From positions 840,570 through 904,569 of the forward strand of contig NZ_JARXVE010000003.1 of NCBI RefSeq assembly GCF_029893345.1: a stretch of 64,000 nucleotides of DNA, written 5' to 3'. A program made the position numbers and the translations under genes. This document shows, piece after piece, positions 1 to 8,093 of the stretch. The notes below the pieces were generated by a model. That model was not told where the DNA came from. It searched no databases and saw only the letters and a list, made by a program, of their open reading frames with translations. Source of the DNA: Mycolicibacterium frederiksbergense (GTDB lineage Bacteria > Actinomycetota > Actinomycetes > Mycobacteriales > Mycobacteriaceae). Numbering within the stretch: the first letter of the stretch is position 1; each line of letters opens with the position of its first letter.

Positions 1-134
1 ACCTCTTCGATCGCGTTGTCCACCAGCTCGCGCAACGCGGTGTTGAGCACGTCGAGCCCCAGGTTCACCGCCGGGCGCAGGCGGGTGTGCTGGACATCAT
101 CGAGTTCGGTGATGTCGGCAGCGCTGTAGCTCAC
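1..134 (-). CDS. GyrB/ParE-like type IIA topoisomerase subunit B, N-terminal end (partial)
   Basis: Only the first ~44 residues are in the window; the rest lies beyond the left edge. The GTG start at 132-134 has a GGAAAGG ribosome site just upstream. The peptide contains ELVDNAIEE, the helix of the GHKL ATPase fold that supplies the catalytic Glu and the Mg-binding Asn in GyrB/ParE proteins. The sequence before it (DDVQHTRLRPAVNLGLDVLN) is shorter and unlike a canonical mycobacterial GyrB start. That fits the second, atypical type II topoisomerase known from M. smegmatis, but the fragment is too short to separate it from other GyrB paralogues. Confidence 0.75.
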   Translation of the reverse strand, partial: MSYSAADITELDDVQHTRLRPAVNLGLDVLNTALRELVDNAIEE

Positions 135-461
135 TGCTGGTCCTTTCCATCAGGGCCGGGGCGGTTCGGACCGAAACGCGCAGGGTCCCGGTCGCGCGGT
201 AGGTCGGGGTGGTCACCTGCGACGCGCGGGGTTCATTACGACCCTGCCGTCGACAAAGGTGTGCCGGAGGAATGGTAGGCGGTCGAACCGACAGCTTTGC
301 CTATCCCTCTCGCTTGCTGTGGCAAGTCTCTCCTCGACCCGGGGTTTATGCCGGCTTCACGTTTGTTGCCTGAAACCTTGAACTGAGGAAAACTGGCGCC
401 GATCACCGTGACGGATCGGCGCAAACCAATTGCGCCATTGGTCTGCTGAATAGGAGCCGTT
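135..461. promoter_or_regulatory. Divergent intergenic region with inverted repeat 396-422
   Basis: No gene is seen in this 327-base gap between divergently transcribed genes. A perfect 9-bp inverted repeat (GCGCCGATC, 9-base loop, GATCGGCGC) lies at 396-422, about 40 bases before the start of the downstream membrane protein gene. It could be an operator or the base of a leader hairpin. It is too short to assign. Confidence 0.35.
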
Positions 462-1718
462 GTGAGCTGGCAGCAGATCCAACCGTTCCTGGTGGCGCTG
501 GCCATCGGATTGCTGCTCGGCTTGGAGCGTGAACGCAGTCACAGCCGCGAGCTCCCCGCCGGTGCCCGCTCGTTCGCACTGCTGTCGCTGGCCGGCGCCG
601 TGGCCGCGAGCTTCGGCGAGTGGGCTGTGGTGGGCGGGCTGGTCGGCGTCGCAGCGCTGTTGGCGCTCGCTTACTTTCGCACCAGCGAACAAGACCCGGG
701 AACCACCACGGCGATCGCCGCGCTCCTCGCGTACCTACTGGGAGCGCTCGCCTACACTCGCCCAACGGTAGCCGTCGCTCTCGCGGTGGTCGTCGCAATC
801 CTGCTGGTGTCCAAGGCCCGTATTCATCGCTTCGCCCGCGAGATCGTGACCGAGGTCGAAGTAGAAGACGCCATCAAGTTCTTCGCCGTGGCGTTTGTAG
901 TCCTGCCGCTGCTACCCGATCGGGCGCTCGGACCGTACGGCGTGCTCAATCCAGCGAAGGTGTGGCTGCTGGTCGTGTTGCTCACCGGTATCGGCTGGGT
1001 CGGCTACATCGGTGTTCGGGCTCTCGGCCGCGAACGCGGCCTGCTCGTCACCGGCTTGGCCGGGGGGTTCGTCTCGGCGAGCGCGACGACGGCGTCGATG
1101 GGCCGACTCAGCCGCACGGCTACGAGCTTGCGCGCGCCGCTCGCAGGCGCACTGCTGGCCAGCCTTGCCACCTTCGTGCAGCTGCTCTTCGTGATCGGGC
1201 TCGTCGATGTCGACGTGCTGCGCCGTCTATGGCCTCCAGTGACCGCCGGAGCGGCCGTGCTCGTCGCCATCGCCGCCTTCGTTTATCGGGGCGCGGCTCG
1301 GACTCGTCAACAGAATGGCGCGAAGGCCGACGGCGTCGATGCATTGCCAGCAAACCGGCCTTTTGCCTTGCGGCCCGCCCTCGTCCTGGCCGCGGTGCTG
1401 ACTGTCGCCCTGCTCGTCGGCCGGTGGGGTGCTGACCTGCTCGGCCCCAGCGGGGCGGTACTTGCCGCGTTCGCCGCGGGCCTCGCCGACGCGCACGCCG
1501 GAGGGATTGCCGCCGCCAGTCTGGCCGCCAAGGGCGACATCACCGTCGACACGGCACTGGTCGCGATCGCTGCAGCGCTTGGCTCCAACCTGCTCGTCAA
1601 GGCGGTGCTGGCCTTCACCGCCGGCGGTCGTCGCTTCGGACTCGGGTTTCTCGCCGGCATGGTCATGCCGGCCATTGTGTTCGGCATCGCCTTGACCGCG
1701 GTCGTGGTCGCGAACTAA
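462..1718 (+). CDS. MgtC/SapB-DUF4010 family membrane protein
   Basis: A 418-residue polytopic membrane protein. The N-terminal ~130 residues show the MgtC/SapB pattern, including AIGLLLGLERER at about 14-25, which follows the first membrane helix. The C-terminal half (about 180-418) is a DUF4010-type membrane domain rich in Ala/Leu/Val helices. The GTG start is chosen because TAGGAG lies 6 bases upstream. MgtC proteins are linked to growth under low Mg2+ and to ATP synthase control in pathogens; this longer two-domain form is not functionally defined. The M-box-controlled transporter 2.8 kb downstream and the MgtE gene at 13.4 kb make a magnesium connection attractive, but that is inference. 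Confidence 0.8.
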   Translation: MSWQQIQPFLVALAIGLLLGLERERSHSRELPAGARSFALLSLAGAVAASFGEWAVVGGLVGVAALLALAYFRTSEQDPGTTTAIAALLAYLLGALAYTRPTVAVALAVVVAILLVSKARIHRFAREIVTEVEVEDAIKFFAVAFVVLPLLPDRALGPYGVLNPAKVWLLVVLLTGIGWVGYIGVRALGRERGLLVTGLAGGFVSASATTASMGRLSRTATSLRAPLAGALLASLATFVQLLFVIGLVDVDVLRRLWPPVTAGAAVLVAIAAFVYRGAARTRQQNGAKADGVDALPANRPFALRPALVLAAVLTVALLVGRWGADLLGPSGAVLAAFAAGLADAHAGGIAAASLAAKGDITVDTALVAIAAALGSNLLVKAVLAFTAGGRRFGLGFLAGMVMPAIVFGIALTAVVVAN

Positions 1719-1877
1719 TCGCTCGGCCAACTCGCGCAGGCCCTCCGCGCTCAACACACCCCGCCACAGCGGCCTAGCAGCGACATGAAGGTGTCGACAG
1801 GTGAGCTGCATTGCCGACACAGAGAACGGCCTGTCCATAATCATTAAGTTTTCGACAGGCTCGTAGATGCTGGAGGC

Positions 1878-2267
1878 ATGACGAATCGGTTGGTGGGGAT
1901 CACGATCGACTGCGCAGACCCCGCACGCCTGGCATCGTTCTGGAGCGCGATGCTAGGCATTGCAGTGACAGTCGAACACGGTGACAACAGCGAATGGGCC
2001 ACCGTGGGTTCGCGCCTCGGCGACCAACCGCGCCTGACCTTCCAACGTGTCCCTGAACCCAAAACGGGCAAGGTCCGCATCCATCTCGACATTCAGGTCG
2101 ACGACATCGATGCTGGCCGCGGCCGCGTGGAAAGCCTGGGCGGCCATTGGTCCGGCGCGCGCCACGATTACGACGAAGGAACCGTAATGCTCATGCACGA
2201 CCCAGAGGATCACGAGTTCTGCATCGTCCAGTACTACAACTGCGACACCAACTCACCCACGACTTGA
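1878..2267 (+). CDS. VOC superfamily (glyoxalase/bleomycin-resistance fold) protein
   Basis: A 129-residue single VOC module. It begins with the typical strand and helix (ITIDCADPARLASFWSAMLG) and ends with the DPEDHEFCIVQ signature, in which the Glu/His positions can bind a metal in active members. His at about 75 (VRIHLDIQVDD) fits the usual first metal ligand of the second half. The substrate cannot be read from the sequence; many mycobacterial paralogues are uncharacterised glyoxalase-like enzymes or binding proteins. It stands alone, not in an operon. Confidence 0.8.
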   Translation: MTNRLVGITIDCADPARLASFWSAMLGIAVTVEHGDNSEWATVGSRLGDQPRLTFQRVPEPKTGKVRIHLDIQVDDIDAGRGRVESLGGHWSGARHDYDEGTVMLMHDPEDHEFCIVQYYNCDTNSPTT

Positions 2268-2608
2268 CGAATACCATAGGGACACCCCCCGAGTCCCGAC
2301 CGCACCAGTCAAAGATGAATGGTGCCGCCTGTCTGCCAGGATCACCTGCGCCGAGGTGCTGGTTTCGTTGCTTCGTCACGTCTTCACTTGGCCGAGTGGG
2401 GATCCGCCGACGGACCCAAAGCGCGGGTCACGACGAACTGCTCGCCATTAATGGACTTACTCAACGTGATTCACCGCGCGGGCCTGTTCGAGCAACCGGT
2501 GGCCTTTCCGGTGTCGCTGGTCGCGATCATGGCTGGTGTAAAGGTTGCATGAAGATGTCGAATAAGCGCTGGCCTTGTCCGTCGGTGAGGTGTAAACCTG
2601 ATGAAGTA
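2268..2608. other. Intergenic stretch, no gene seen
   Basis: About 340 bases between the VOC gene and the M-box. Reading frames here have no convincing ribosome site or family resemblance. The promoter driving the M-box transcript is expected in the last part of this stretch, but no clear -35/-10 pair could be picked. Confidence 0.5.
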
Positions 2609-2775
2609 GCACCTCGTTAGGCGAGGCGTCTGCGCGGACAAAGGCCACTGACCGCGAACGTCGAGAGACGCCCCCGGTCAGGACAGCTCTTCCCGGATTA
2701 AGGGTTGAGTCCAAGTGGCTTTCGGGTTGACCCCGAATACGGCGCGCAGTGCCGAAGTTGTGACGAGAGAGGTGC
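2609..2775 (+). ncRNA. M-box (ykoK-type) Mg2+ riboswitch aptamer
   Basis: The conserved M-box core is visible in order: GTTAGGCGAGGC (2616-2627), then GGCCACTGACC...ACGTCGAGAGACGCC...GGTCAGGACAGC (2641-2686), then GGATTAAGGGTTGAGTCC and GCAGTGCCGAAG near the 3' end. The outer P1 helix closes perfectly: GCACCTC at 2609-2615 pairs with GAGGTGC at 2769-2775. M-box RNAs sense intracellular Mg2+ and lower expression of downstream Mg transport genes when Mg2+ is plentiful. The next transporter gene downstream is the Nramp-related gene at 3321, which fits. No simple U-rich terminator was found between the aptamer and the gene, so control may be Rho- or translation-based. Confidence 0.85.
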
Positions 2776-3068
2776 AGCCGGCCACTCTGGTCGACCCATC
2801 CCCTTGTGCTCGAACCCGTCAAGGCACTCATGTGCCCGGCTTGAAGGAGGTGAGGACGATAAGCAGTACCGGCGACAGTCCGTGTTCCAGTCCTGTTCCG
2901 TCTCATCCTGCCGGAGCGCATGGGCTTTCAGCTGATACGGGGTAATCGCACCAATACCGTGTGAAGTGGTGCCGAGCGGATTTGACGCGCGGCGCGGTGA
3001 TCGGTGCCCGTAATCAATGCTGTTGGGTTGTGCGCTGGGTGGGGTGCACCCATTACGAGGTAATACCA
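2776..3068 (+). promoter_or_regulatory. Leader between M-box and first downstream ORF; strong Shine-Dalgarno-like site at 2844-2855
   Basis: This ~290-base leader has no clear protein gene. It contains AAGGAGGTGAGG at 2844-2855, an unusually complete anti-16S match. The only frame it could serve opens at a GTG inside that site (2850) or an ATA at 2859 and closes at TAA 2943-2945, which would give a peptide of about 31 residues. The GAGGTG in this site is complementary to the 5' strand of the M-box P1 helix (CACCTC, 2610-2615), so alternative pairing is possible. That is inference from base complementarity only. Confidence 0.35.
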
Positions 3069-3272
3069 ATGGCATTGGCAATTCGCAATGTGCACAGCGT
3101 CTTTCGCGCACCACTCCGCGGGCGTTTCGCCGACCGCACGATCGACCGCACGATCGCCCGAGTATGGGCGCGACGCAACCTCACTGCCGAGGAACGCGCC
3201 AACCTGCACGCCCGCAGCACAACTCCGCTGGCAGTACTCACCGCCTCCCTTGGTGGCCATCCACGTTTCTGA
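3069..3272 (+). CDS. Small conserved-looking basic protein upstream of the Mg transporter
   Basis: A 67-residue ORF with ATG at 3069 preceded by CGAGGTAA at a workable distance, ending 48 bases before the transporter start. It is rich in Arg (FRAPLRGRFADRT, IARVWARRNLTAEE) and has no membrane segment or signal peptide. No family is recognised. Its position between the M-box and the transporter suggests co-transcription and Mg2+ control. It might be a leader or accessory peptide rather than a free-standing protein. The ORF could be fortuitous. Confidence 0.45.
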   Translation: MALAIRNVHSVFRAPLRGRFADRTIDRTIARVWARRNLTAEERANLHARSTTPLAVLTASLGGHPRF

Positions 3273-3320
3273 CCGAGTAGGCACGTTCGGCGTGCCGCCA
3301 CAGCTGAAAGTGAGCCACCC

Positions 3321-5090
3321 ATGAGCTTGTTCACGACCGGGCCCGACGACCGGGCGACCGCCCAAACCCGACCTGCCGTGCCGAACACCGTCAGTACGGA
3401 CAGTTCGGCTGTACCCGACACCGCGCACACCGGCGACATCGTCGGTGCTTTGGGGCGGATTGCCAAGGGCGAGAGCGCTAATGGCCGAAGCCTGTGGCAG
3501 CGCATGCGGATGCTGGCGGTCATCGTCGGGCCTGGCCTGATCGTGATGGTGGGCGACAACGACGCGGGCGGTGTCGCCACCTACGCCCAGGCCGGCCAGA
3601 ACTACGGGATCAACCTGCTGTGGACCCTGGCACTGCTGATCCCAGTCCTCTACGTCAATCAGGAGATGGTCGTCCGCCTTGGCGCGGTCACCGGTGTCGG
3701 GCACGCCCGGCTGATCTTCGAGCGTTTCGGCCGGTTCTGGGGCATGTTCAGCCTCGGCGACCTTGTCGTGCTGAATGCCTTGACGATCGTCACCGAGTTC
3801 ATCGGGGTCTCCCTCGCACTGGGCTTTCTCGGCTGTCCGAAGGCGATCGCCGTGCCCGTCGCGGCAGTTGTGCTGTTCGCTGTGGTGGCCGGTGGATCGT
3901 TCCGCCGTTGGGAGCGTTTACTGTTCGCGTTGATCGCGGTCAACATCGTCATGGTGCCGATGGCGTTGATGGTGCATCCCAGTGTGCCGACCATCGCCAG
4001 CGGTCTGATTCCTCAGTTCCCCGGCGGCCTTGACGCCACCCTGCTGCTGTTGATCGTGGCCATCGTTGGAACCACAGTCGCGCCGTGGCAGCTGTTCTTT
4101 CAGCAGTCCAACATCGTCGACAAGCGCATCACCCCGAACTGGATCCGGTATGCCCGAGCGGATCTGTGGATCGGTATCGCCGTCGTGATGGGAGGCGCAC
4201 TGGCGATCATGGCGACAGCCGCGTTCGGGCTCGCCGGCACCGATCTGGTCGGGCAGTTCACCGATGCCGGGGCTGTTGCGGCGGGTCTGTCGGATCATGC
4301 CGGACGTGCAGTGGGCGTGCTGTTCGCGGTTCTGCTGCTCGATGCGTCGATCATCGGCGCCAACGCCGTTGGCCTGGCGACCACCTACGCGATCGGCGAC
4401 TCGATGGGTAAGCGGCACTCGTTGCACTGGAAGGTCAGTCAGGCTCCGCTGTTCTACGGTGCGTACACGGTTCTGCTCGCGGGTTCTGCCGCGCTGGCGT
4501 TTACCCCCGATCATGTCCAGGGTTTGATCACCCAGGGTGTGCAGGTGCTGGCCGGAGTGCTGTTGCCCTCGGCCACGGTGTTTCTGGTGCTGCTGTGCAA
4601 CGATCGCCCGGTGCTGGGCCCGTGGGTGAACAGTGTTCGGAAGAACATCATGGCCTGGACCATCGTGTGGTGCCTGGTACTGCTGTCGTTGGCGCTCACC
4701 ACGGCGACGTTGTTCCCGGACGTCTCCGCTAGTGCTTTGAAGTCCGGCCTGGTGGCCGGTGCCGCAGTAGGAATTATCGGTGGAGCTGTGGTGATCGTGG
4801 TGGCGCGGCGCCGTGCGGTTCGCGCGGATGCCGACGCGGTCGCGGCGGCGTTCGCAGGCATCGATCCTGAGGTGGTCGAAGATCTCGATGAGGCCGCAGG
4901 GCTGACTCGCGCCGAACGGAACGCCATCAATGAACGGGACCGAGCCACCTGGCGCACGCCGGCGTTGGCGACGTTGGCGCGGCCGGTCATGTCACCGGGG
5001 CGCCGGGCTGGGCTTCTGGTCCTGCGCGGTTACCTGCTGCTGGCCATCGTGCTGGTCGTCGTCAAAGTGGTGCAGGCCGGAGCGGGCTGA
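3321..5090 (+). CDS. Nramp-related magnesium transporter (NRMT-like)
   Basis: A 589-residue membrane protein of the Nramp/SLC11 fold with about 11-12 helices. It has a ~60-residue polar N-terminus and a C-terminal cytosolic stretch (about 490-560) before the last helix. In TM1 the Nramp motif DPGN is replaced by DNDAGG (79-84): the Asp aligned with the metal ligand is kept (D81) but the Asn is Gly. In TM6 the MPH motif is replaced by VAPWQ (253-257), so the Met ligand typical of Mn/Fe selectivity is Ala. Loss of that Met is the hallmark of Nramp-related Mg2+ transporters such as the M-box-associated clostridial protein. The M-box upstream makes Mg2+ the likeliest substrate. Automatic labels of MntH would probably be wrong. 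Confidence 0.85.
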   Translation: MSLFTTGPDDRATAQTRPAVPNTVSTDSSAVPDTAHTGDIVGALGRIAKGESANGRSLWQRMRMLAVIVGPGLIVMVGDNDAGGVATYAQAGQNYGINLLWTLALLIPVLYVNQEMVVRLGAVTGVGHARLIFERFGRFWGMFSLGDLVVLNALTIVTEFIGVSLALGFLGCPKAIAVPVAAVVLFAVVAGGSFRRWERLLFALIAVNIVMVPMALMVHPSVPTIASGLIPQFPGGLDATLLLLIVAIVGTTVAPWQLFFQQSNIVDKRITPNWIRYARADLWIGIAVVMGGALAIMATAAFGLAGTDLVGQFTDAGAVAAGLSDHAGRAVGVLFAVLLLDASIIGANAVGLATTYAIGDSMGKRHSLHWKVSQAPLFYGAYTVLLAGSAALAFTPDHVQGLITQGVQVLAGVLLPSATVFLVLLCNDRPVLGPWVNSVRKNIMAWTIVWCLVLLSLALTTATLFPDVSASALKSGLVAGAAVGIIGGAVVIVVARRRAVRADADAVAAAFAGIDPEVVEDLDEAAGLTRAERNAINERDRATWRTPALATLARPVMSPGRRAGLLVLRGYLLLAIVLVVVKVVQAGAG

Positions 5091-5117
5091 TCGGAGCAGG
5101 CGGTTCCATCGCCGGTG

Positions 5118-5318
5118 TCATGACCTGTTCACCCGCCACGCGAGCACCGCGATCCCGATGCCGATCAGCAGAATGACCGGTCCGAGGACCGACCAGGTGG
5201 TGGTGTTGCTCATCGGGCTGCCACCGACGAGCCCGAACCCCTGCAGCGAGAACAGCAGACCCGAGAGCGCGACGAACACCCCCACGATGCCGAGCACGAC
5301 AACAGCGACGCTGCGCAT
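5118..5318 (-). CDS. Small two-helix membrane protein
   Basis: A 66-residue protein with two predicted membrane helices (about 4-26 and 44-62) joined by a short polar loop (GGSPMSNTTTW). The ATG start gives a hydrophobic N-terminus directly, without a cleavage site. It lies between the convergent transporter gene and the TetR gene. No characterised family is recognised; similar tiny membrane proteins are common in mycobacteria. Confidence 0.55.
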   Translation of the reverse strand: MRSVAVVVLGIVGVFVALSGLLFSLQGFGLVGGSPMSNTTTWSVLGPVILLIGIGIAVLAWRVNRS

Positions 5319-5356
5319 GACCTCGACAGTAGCCGCGGGCAGCAGCCGCGTTGGCG

Positions 5357-5950
5357 CTATTGCGCGATGACGTCGGCGATGAAGGCCTTGATGGTCTTGC
5401 GAACCGAGGCCAATGTGACCGCTTCGGACCCCAGCAGAATCTGCACAGCCAGCCCGTCGAGCATGCCGATCAGCATGTTGGCCAGGGTGACCGGATTGCC
5501 GGCCCGGGCGGTGCCGTCCTTCTGGGCGGCGCGGATGACATCGGCAACCACCTCACGCCACTGGCCGTAGAGCTTCTCGTTGACCGCCTGCAGAAGCGGA
5601 TCGCGAGTGGCTTCGGTCCACAGCGCCAGCCACACCTTCCACGCCCGTTGGGATTGTTCGTCTTTGGGCAGGTAGGACTCGACCAGGTCGTTGAGGATGG
5701 CCAGGTTGTTCTTCGAGGACGACAGCAGTTCTTGGCGCCGGTTCAGCGACTCGGTGAGGTTGAATTCGAAGGCGGCGTTGATCAGGTCTTTTTTGGTGTC
5801 GAAGTAGTAGTGCACGGTGCCGGAACTGACACCGGCTGACTTCGCGACATCGGACAGCCGCAGATCCGGAACGCCCAATGCCGCAATGACTTCGCATGCC
5901 GCGGTCAGGATCTGGGGTCGCCGCTCGGCTTCTACGCTGGGGCGGGGCAT
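5357..5950 (-). CDS. TetR/AcrR family regulator (BetI-like C-terminus)
   Basis: A 197-residue TetR protein. The helix-turn-helix is at about 14-57 (LRLSDVAKSAGVSSGTVHYY). The C-terminal ligand domain resembles the BetI/TetR_C_6 type (AWKVWLALWTEATRDPLL). The ATG at 5950 is preferred over an upstream one because GAAGGGA lies 8-10 bases before it. It lies downstream of and in the same direction as the amine-oxidase/acyl-CoA operon, separated by a terminator-like hairpin, so it probably has its own promoter in 5951-6040 and may control that operon. The ligand is unknown. Confidence 0.85.
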   Translation of the reverse strand: MPRPSVEAERRPQILTAACEVIAALGVPDLRLSDVAKSAGVSSGTVHYYFDTKKDLINAAFEFNLTESLNRRQELLSSSKNNLAILNDLVESYLPKDEQSQRAWKVWLALWTEATRDPLLQAVNEKLYGQWREVVADVIRAAQKDGTARAGNPVTLANMLIGMLDGLAVQILLGSEAVTLASVRKTIKAFIADVIAQ

Positions 5951-6041
5951 CGCTCGTCCCTTCGGATCACCTGTGGTCGGGGTCGAAGTGTGATCATACA
6001 AGTACCGCTAATTGTGTAGCCGTCAACAACACCGGCCGGTT

Positions 6042-6069
6042 GCGGGGCGACCCGTCGGGGCCGCCCCGC
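6042..6069 (-). terminator. Terminator-like hairpin after the acyl-CoA dehydrogenase gene
   Basis: Perfect 8-bp arms (GCGGGGCG and CGCCCCGC) enclose a 12-base loop, directly after the stop codon of the operon's last gene at 6077. There is no U-tract, as is common for mycobacterial hairpins. Confidence 0.5.
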
Positions 6070-6076
6070 CCGACAA

Positions 6077-7240
6077 TCACAAGTTGCGGGAGATCACCAA
6101 TTTCATGATGTCGGAGGTACCTTCCTCGATCTCCTCCAGCTTGGCATCGCGCATCCACTGCTCCACCGGGAACTCACGCGAGTAGCCCCACCCGCCGAGC
6201 GTCTGGACCGCGCCGTGGGTGACGAACATTGCGGTCTCGGATGCCGTCAGCTTGGCCATGGCGGCCAGTCCGCGGGCCGGGGCACCGCTGTCGATGACCT
6301 TGGCGGCGTGCAGCACCAACAGTCGTGCGGCTTCGATGCGGGTGGCCATTTCGGCGAGCCGGAACGCGACCGCCTGATGTTCGATGATGGGCACCCCGAA
6401 CTGCTTGCGGGTCCGGGCGTAGTCCAGGGCGTACTCGTAGGCCGCCCGGGCCGCACCGACGGCCGCGGCGCCCAGCACCACCCGGGAGATGTCGAATGTG
6501 CCCATCAGCCCGTAGAAGCCTTGACCTTCCTCGCCGAGGCGGTCCTCCTCGGGCACGAACACATCGTCGAAGAAGATCTCCCGGCAGACGATCGCGCGCT
6601 GCCCCATCTTCTTCATCGGTTCACCGAAAGTCATTCCCTCGGTGCCGTTTTTGAGCAGGAACGCTGACACGCCGGCCGAGCGCTTGGTGGGATCGGTCTT
6701 GGCGAACACCACGTAGAACTCGGCGGCCCCGGCATTGGAGATCCAGGCCTTCTGCCCGGAGATGCGGTATCCGCCTTCGACGCGGGTCGCGGTGGTCGAG
6801 ATCGATGCCGCGTCGGAACCGGATTCGGGCTCGGTGGTGGCCAGCGCAGTCATCGGCGACTTGGGACCGGTGAGCGGGGTGAGCCAGCGCTTCTTCTGTT
6901 CGTCGGTGCCCAGCACCATGATCGGGTCGGAGAAGAAGCCGTTGGAACACATCAGGTTGCCGATGCCGGGATCGCCCCAGCACAGCTCCTCCTGGACCAG
7001 ACACTGGGTGAAGACATCGGTGAATCCGCCGCCGCCGAACTCCTCGGCGATCATGAAGTCGGTGATGCCCACCTCGGCGGCCTTGGCGAAGATGTCCACC
7101 GGCGTCACGGTGTCGGCCTCGTCGACCTCACGTCCGCGCGGGCGGATCTCCTTGGCCGCGAATTCCCGGCATAGTTCGATGATTTGGCGCTGCTCGTCGG
7201 TGAGCGGCCAGGCCGGGATGTTGGTGGTGCTGATGGTCAC
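6077..7240 (-). CDS. Acyl-CoA dehydrogenase
   Basis: A 387-residue flavoenzyme for alpha,beta-dehydrogenation of an acyl-CoA. The N-terminal helical domain starts at LTDEQRQIIELCREFA. The beta domain has ATTEPESGSDA near the flavin, and the C-terminal domain has RKQFG and ends in EIEEGTSDIM, where Glu ~373 aligns with the catalytic base of medium-chain enzymes. The GTG start at 7240 is chosen for the AAGGAGAC site just upstream; a longer reading frame overlaps the neighbour needlessly. It is the last gene of an operon whose earlier products would deliver an acyl-CoA. Substrate chain length is not readable. Confidence 0.9.
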   Translation of the reverse strand: MTISTTNIPAWPLTDEQRQIIELCREFAAKEIRPRGREVDEADTVTPVDIFAKAAEVGITDFMIAEEFGGGGFTDVFTQCLVQEELCWGDPGIGNLMCSNGFFSDPIMVLGTDEQKKRWLTPLTGPKSPMTALATTEPESGSDAASISTTATRVEGGYRISGQKAWISNAGAAEFYVVFAKTDPTKRSAGVSAFLLKNGTEGMTFGEPMKKMGQRAIVCREIFFDDVFVPEEDRLGEEGQGFYGLMGTFDISRVVLGAAAVGAARAAYEYALDYARTRKQFGVPIIEHQAVAFRLAEMATRIEAARLLVLHAAKVIDSGAPARGLAAMAKLTASETAMFVTHGAVQTLGGWGYSREFPVEQWMRDAKLEEIEEGTSDIMKLVISRNL

Positions 7241-7278
7241 GATGTCTCCTTGGGGTGTGGTCGTCGGTCTGGATTCGG

Positions 7279-8082
7279 TCAGCGCGCGCGGGGGTCGGTG
7301 TAGATGGCCTTTCCCAGCCATTGGCCGCCGTCGGCGACCAGCACGTCACCGGTGACATAGGCGGCGCGGTCACTGAGCAGAAACGCAGCGGATTCGGCGA
7401 TCTCGTCGGTGCTGGCGAAGCGGGCCATCGGCACGCTGGACAGGACACCCTGGCGGGCGTCGGGGGTGGGCCACAGTGCGGCGCCGGCCCCTTCGGTCTC
7501 GGTGGGCCCGGGCGCGATGCAGTTCAATCGCACACCGCGGGCGGCCCATTCGACGGCGAGGGTGCGGGTCATCGCGACGACACCGCCCTTGGCGGCCGCG
7601 CTGTGCACCGTGCCCGGGTGGCCGTGCCAGGCGTAACTGGCAACCACATTGACGACGGCGCCACGGCCGGCGGCGAGCATGTGCCGCCCCGCCGCATGGG
7701 TGCAGTAGAAGGTGCCGTTGAGCACGATGTCGGTGACGGCTTTCCACCCGTTGGGCGAGAGGTCCTCGGCCTGGGCGATGAAGTTGCCGGCCGCATTGTT
7801 GACCAGGGCGTCGATGCGACCGTGCCGGTTGGCGACACCGTCGATGGCTTCGGCGACACCGGCGTGGTCACGGACATCGCAGACGACCGCTTCGGCGGTA
7901 CCGCCCGCCTCGGCGATGCGGTTCACGGTTGCTTCGAGTGCGTCCTTGCGCCGTCCCAGTACCGCGACGGTGCCGCCGGCGGCCGCCCAGCGCAGCGCGA
8001 TGGCTTGGCCGATACCGGAGCCACCGCCGGTGACCACGGCTACCTGGTCGGCGAATTCGGTTGTCGTATCGAGAATTTTCAT
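7279..8082 (-). CDS. SDR oxidoreductase, 2,4-dienoyl-CoA reductase-like
   Basis: A 267-residue Rossmann enzyme with TGGGSGIG (18-25) for NAD(P) binding and NNAAG after the fourth strand. The classical YxxxK site is replaced: the segment reads VHSAAAKGGVVAMTRTLAVE, keeping Lys but with Ser where Tyr is expected. The same pattern (VHAGSAKAGVDAM) marks the 2,4-dienoyl-CoA reductase / peroxisomal enoyl-CoA reductase branch, so an unsaturated acyl-CoA substrate is likely. The start at 8082 follows AGAGGAAA. It lies 38 bases upstream of the acyl-CoA dehydrogenase gene in the same operon. Assignment to the branch is by motif only. Confidence 0.85.
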   Translation of the reverse strand: MKILDTTTEFADQVAVVTGGGSGIGQAIALRWAAAGGTVAVLGRRKDALEATVNRIAEAGGTAEAVVCDVRDHAGVAEAIDGVANRHGRIDALVNNAAGNFIAQAEDLSPNGWKAVTDIVLNGTFYCTHAAGRHMLAAGRGAVVNVVASYAWHGHPGTVHSAAAKGGVVAMTRTLAVEWAARGVRLNCIAPGPTETEGAGAALWPTPDARQGVLSSVPMARFASTDEIAESAAFLLSDRAAYVTGDVLVADGGQWLGKAIYTDPRAR

Positions 8083-8093
8083 CCAGGTTTCCT

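Noticed and set aside
2698..3114. Minus-strand frame over the M-box leader
   Set aside because: It is antisense to a structured leader and has shadow-frame composition.
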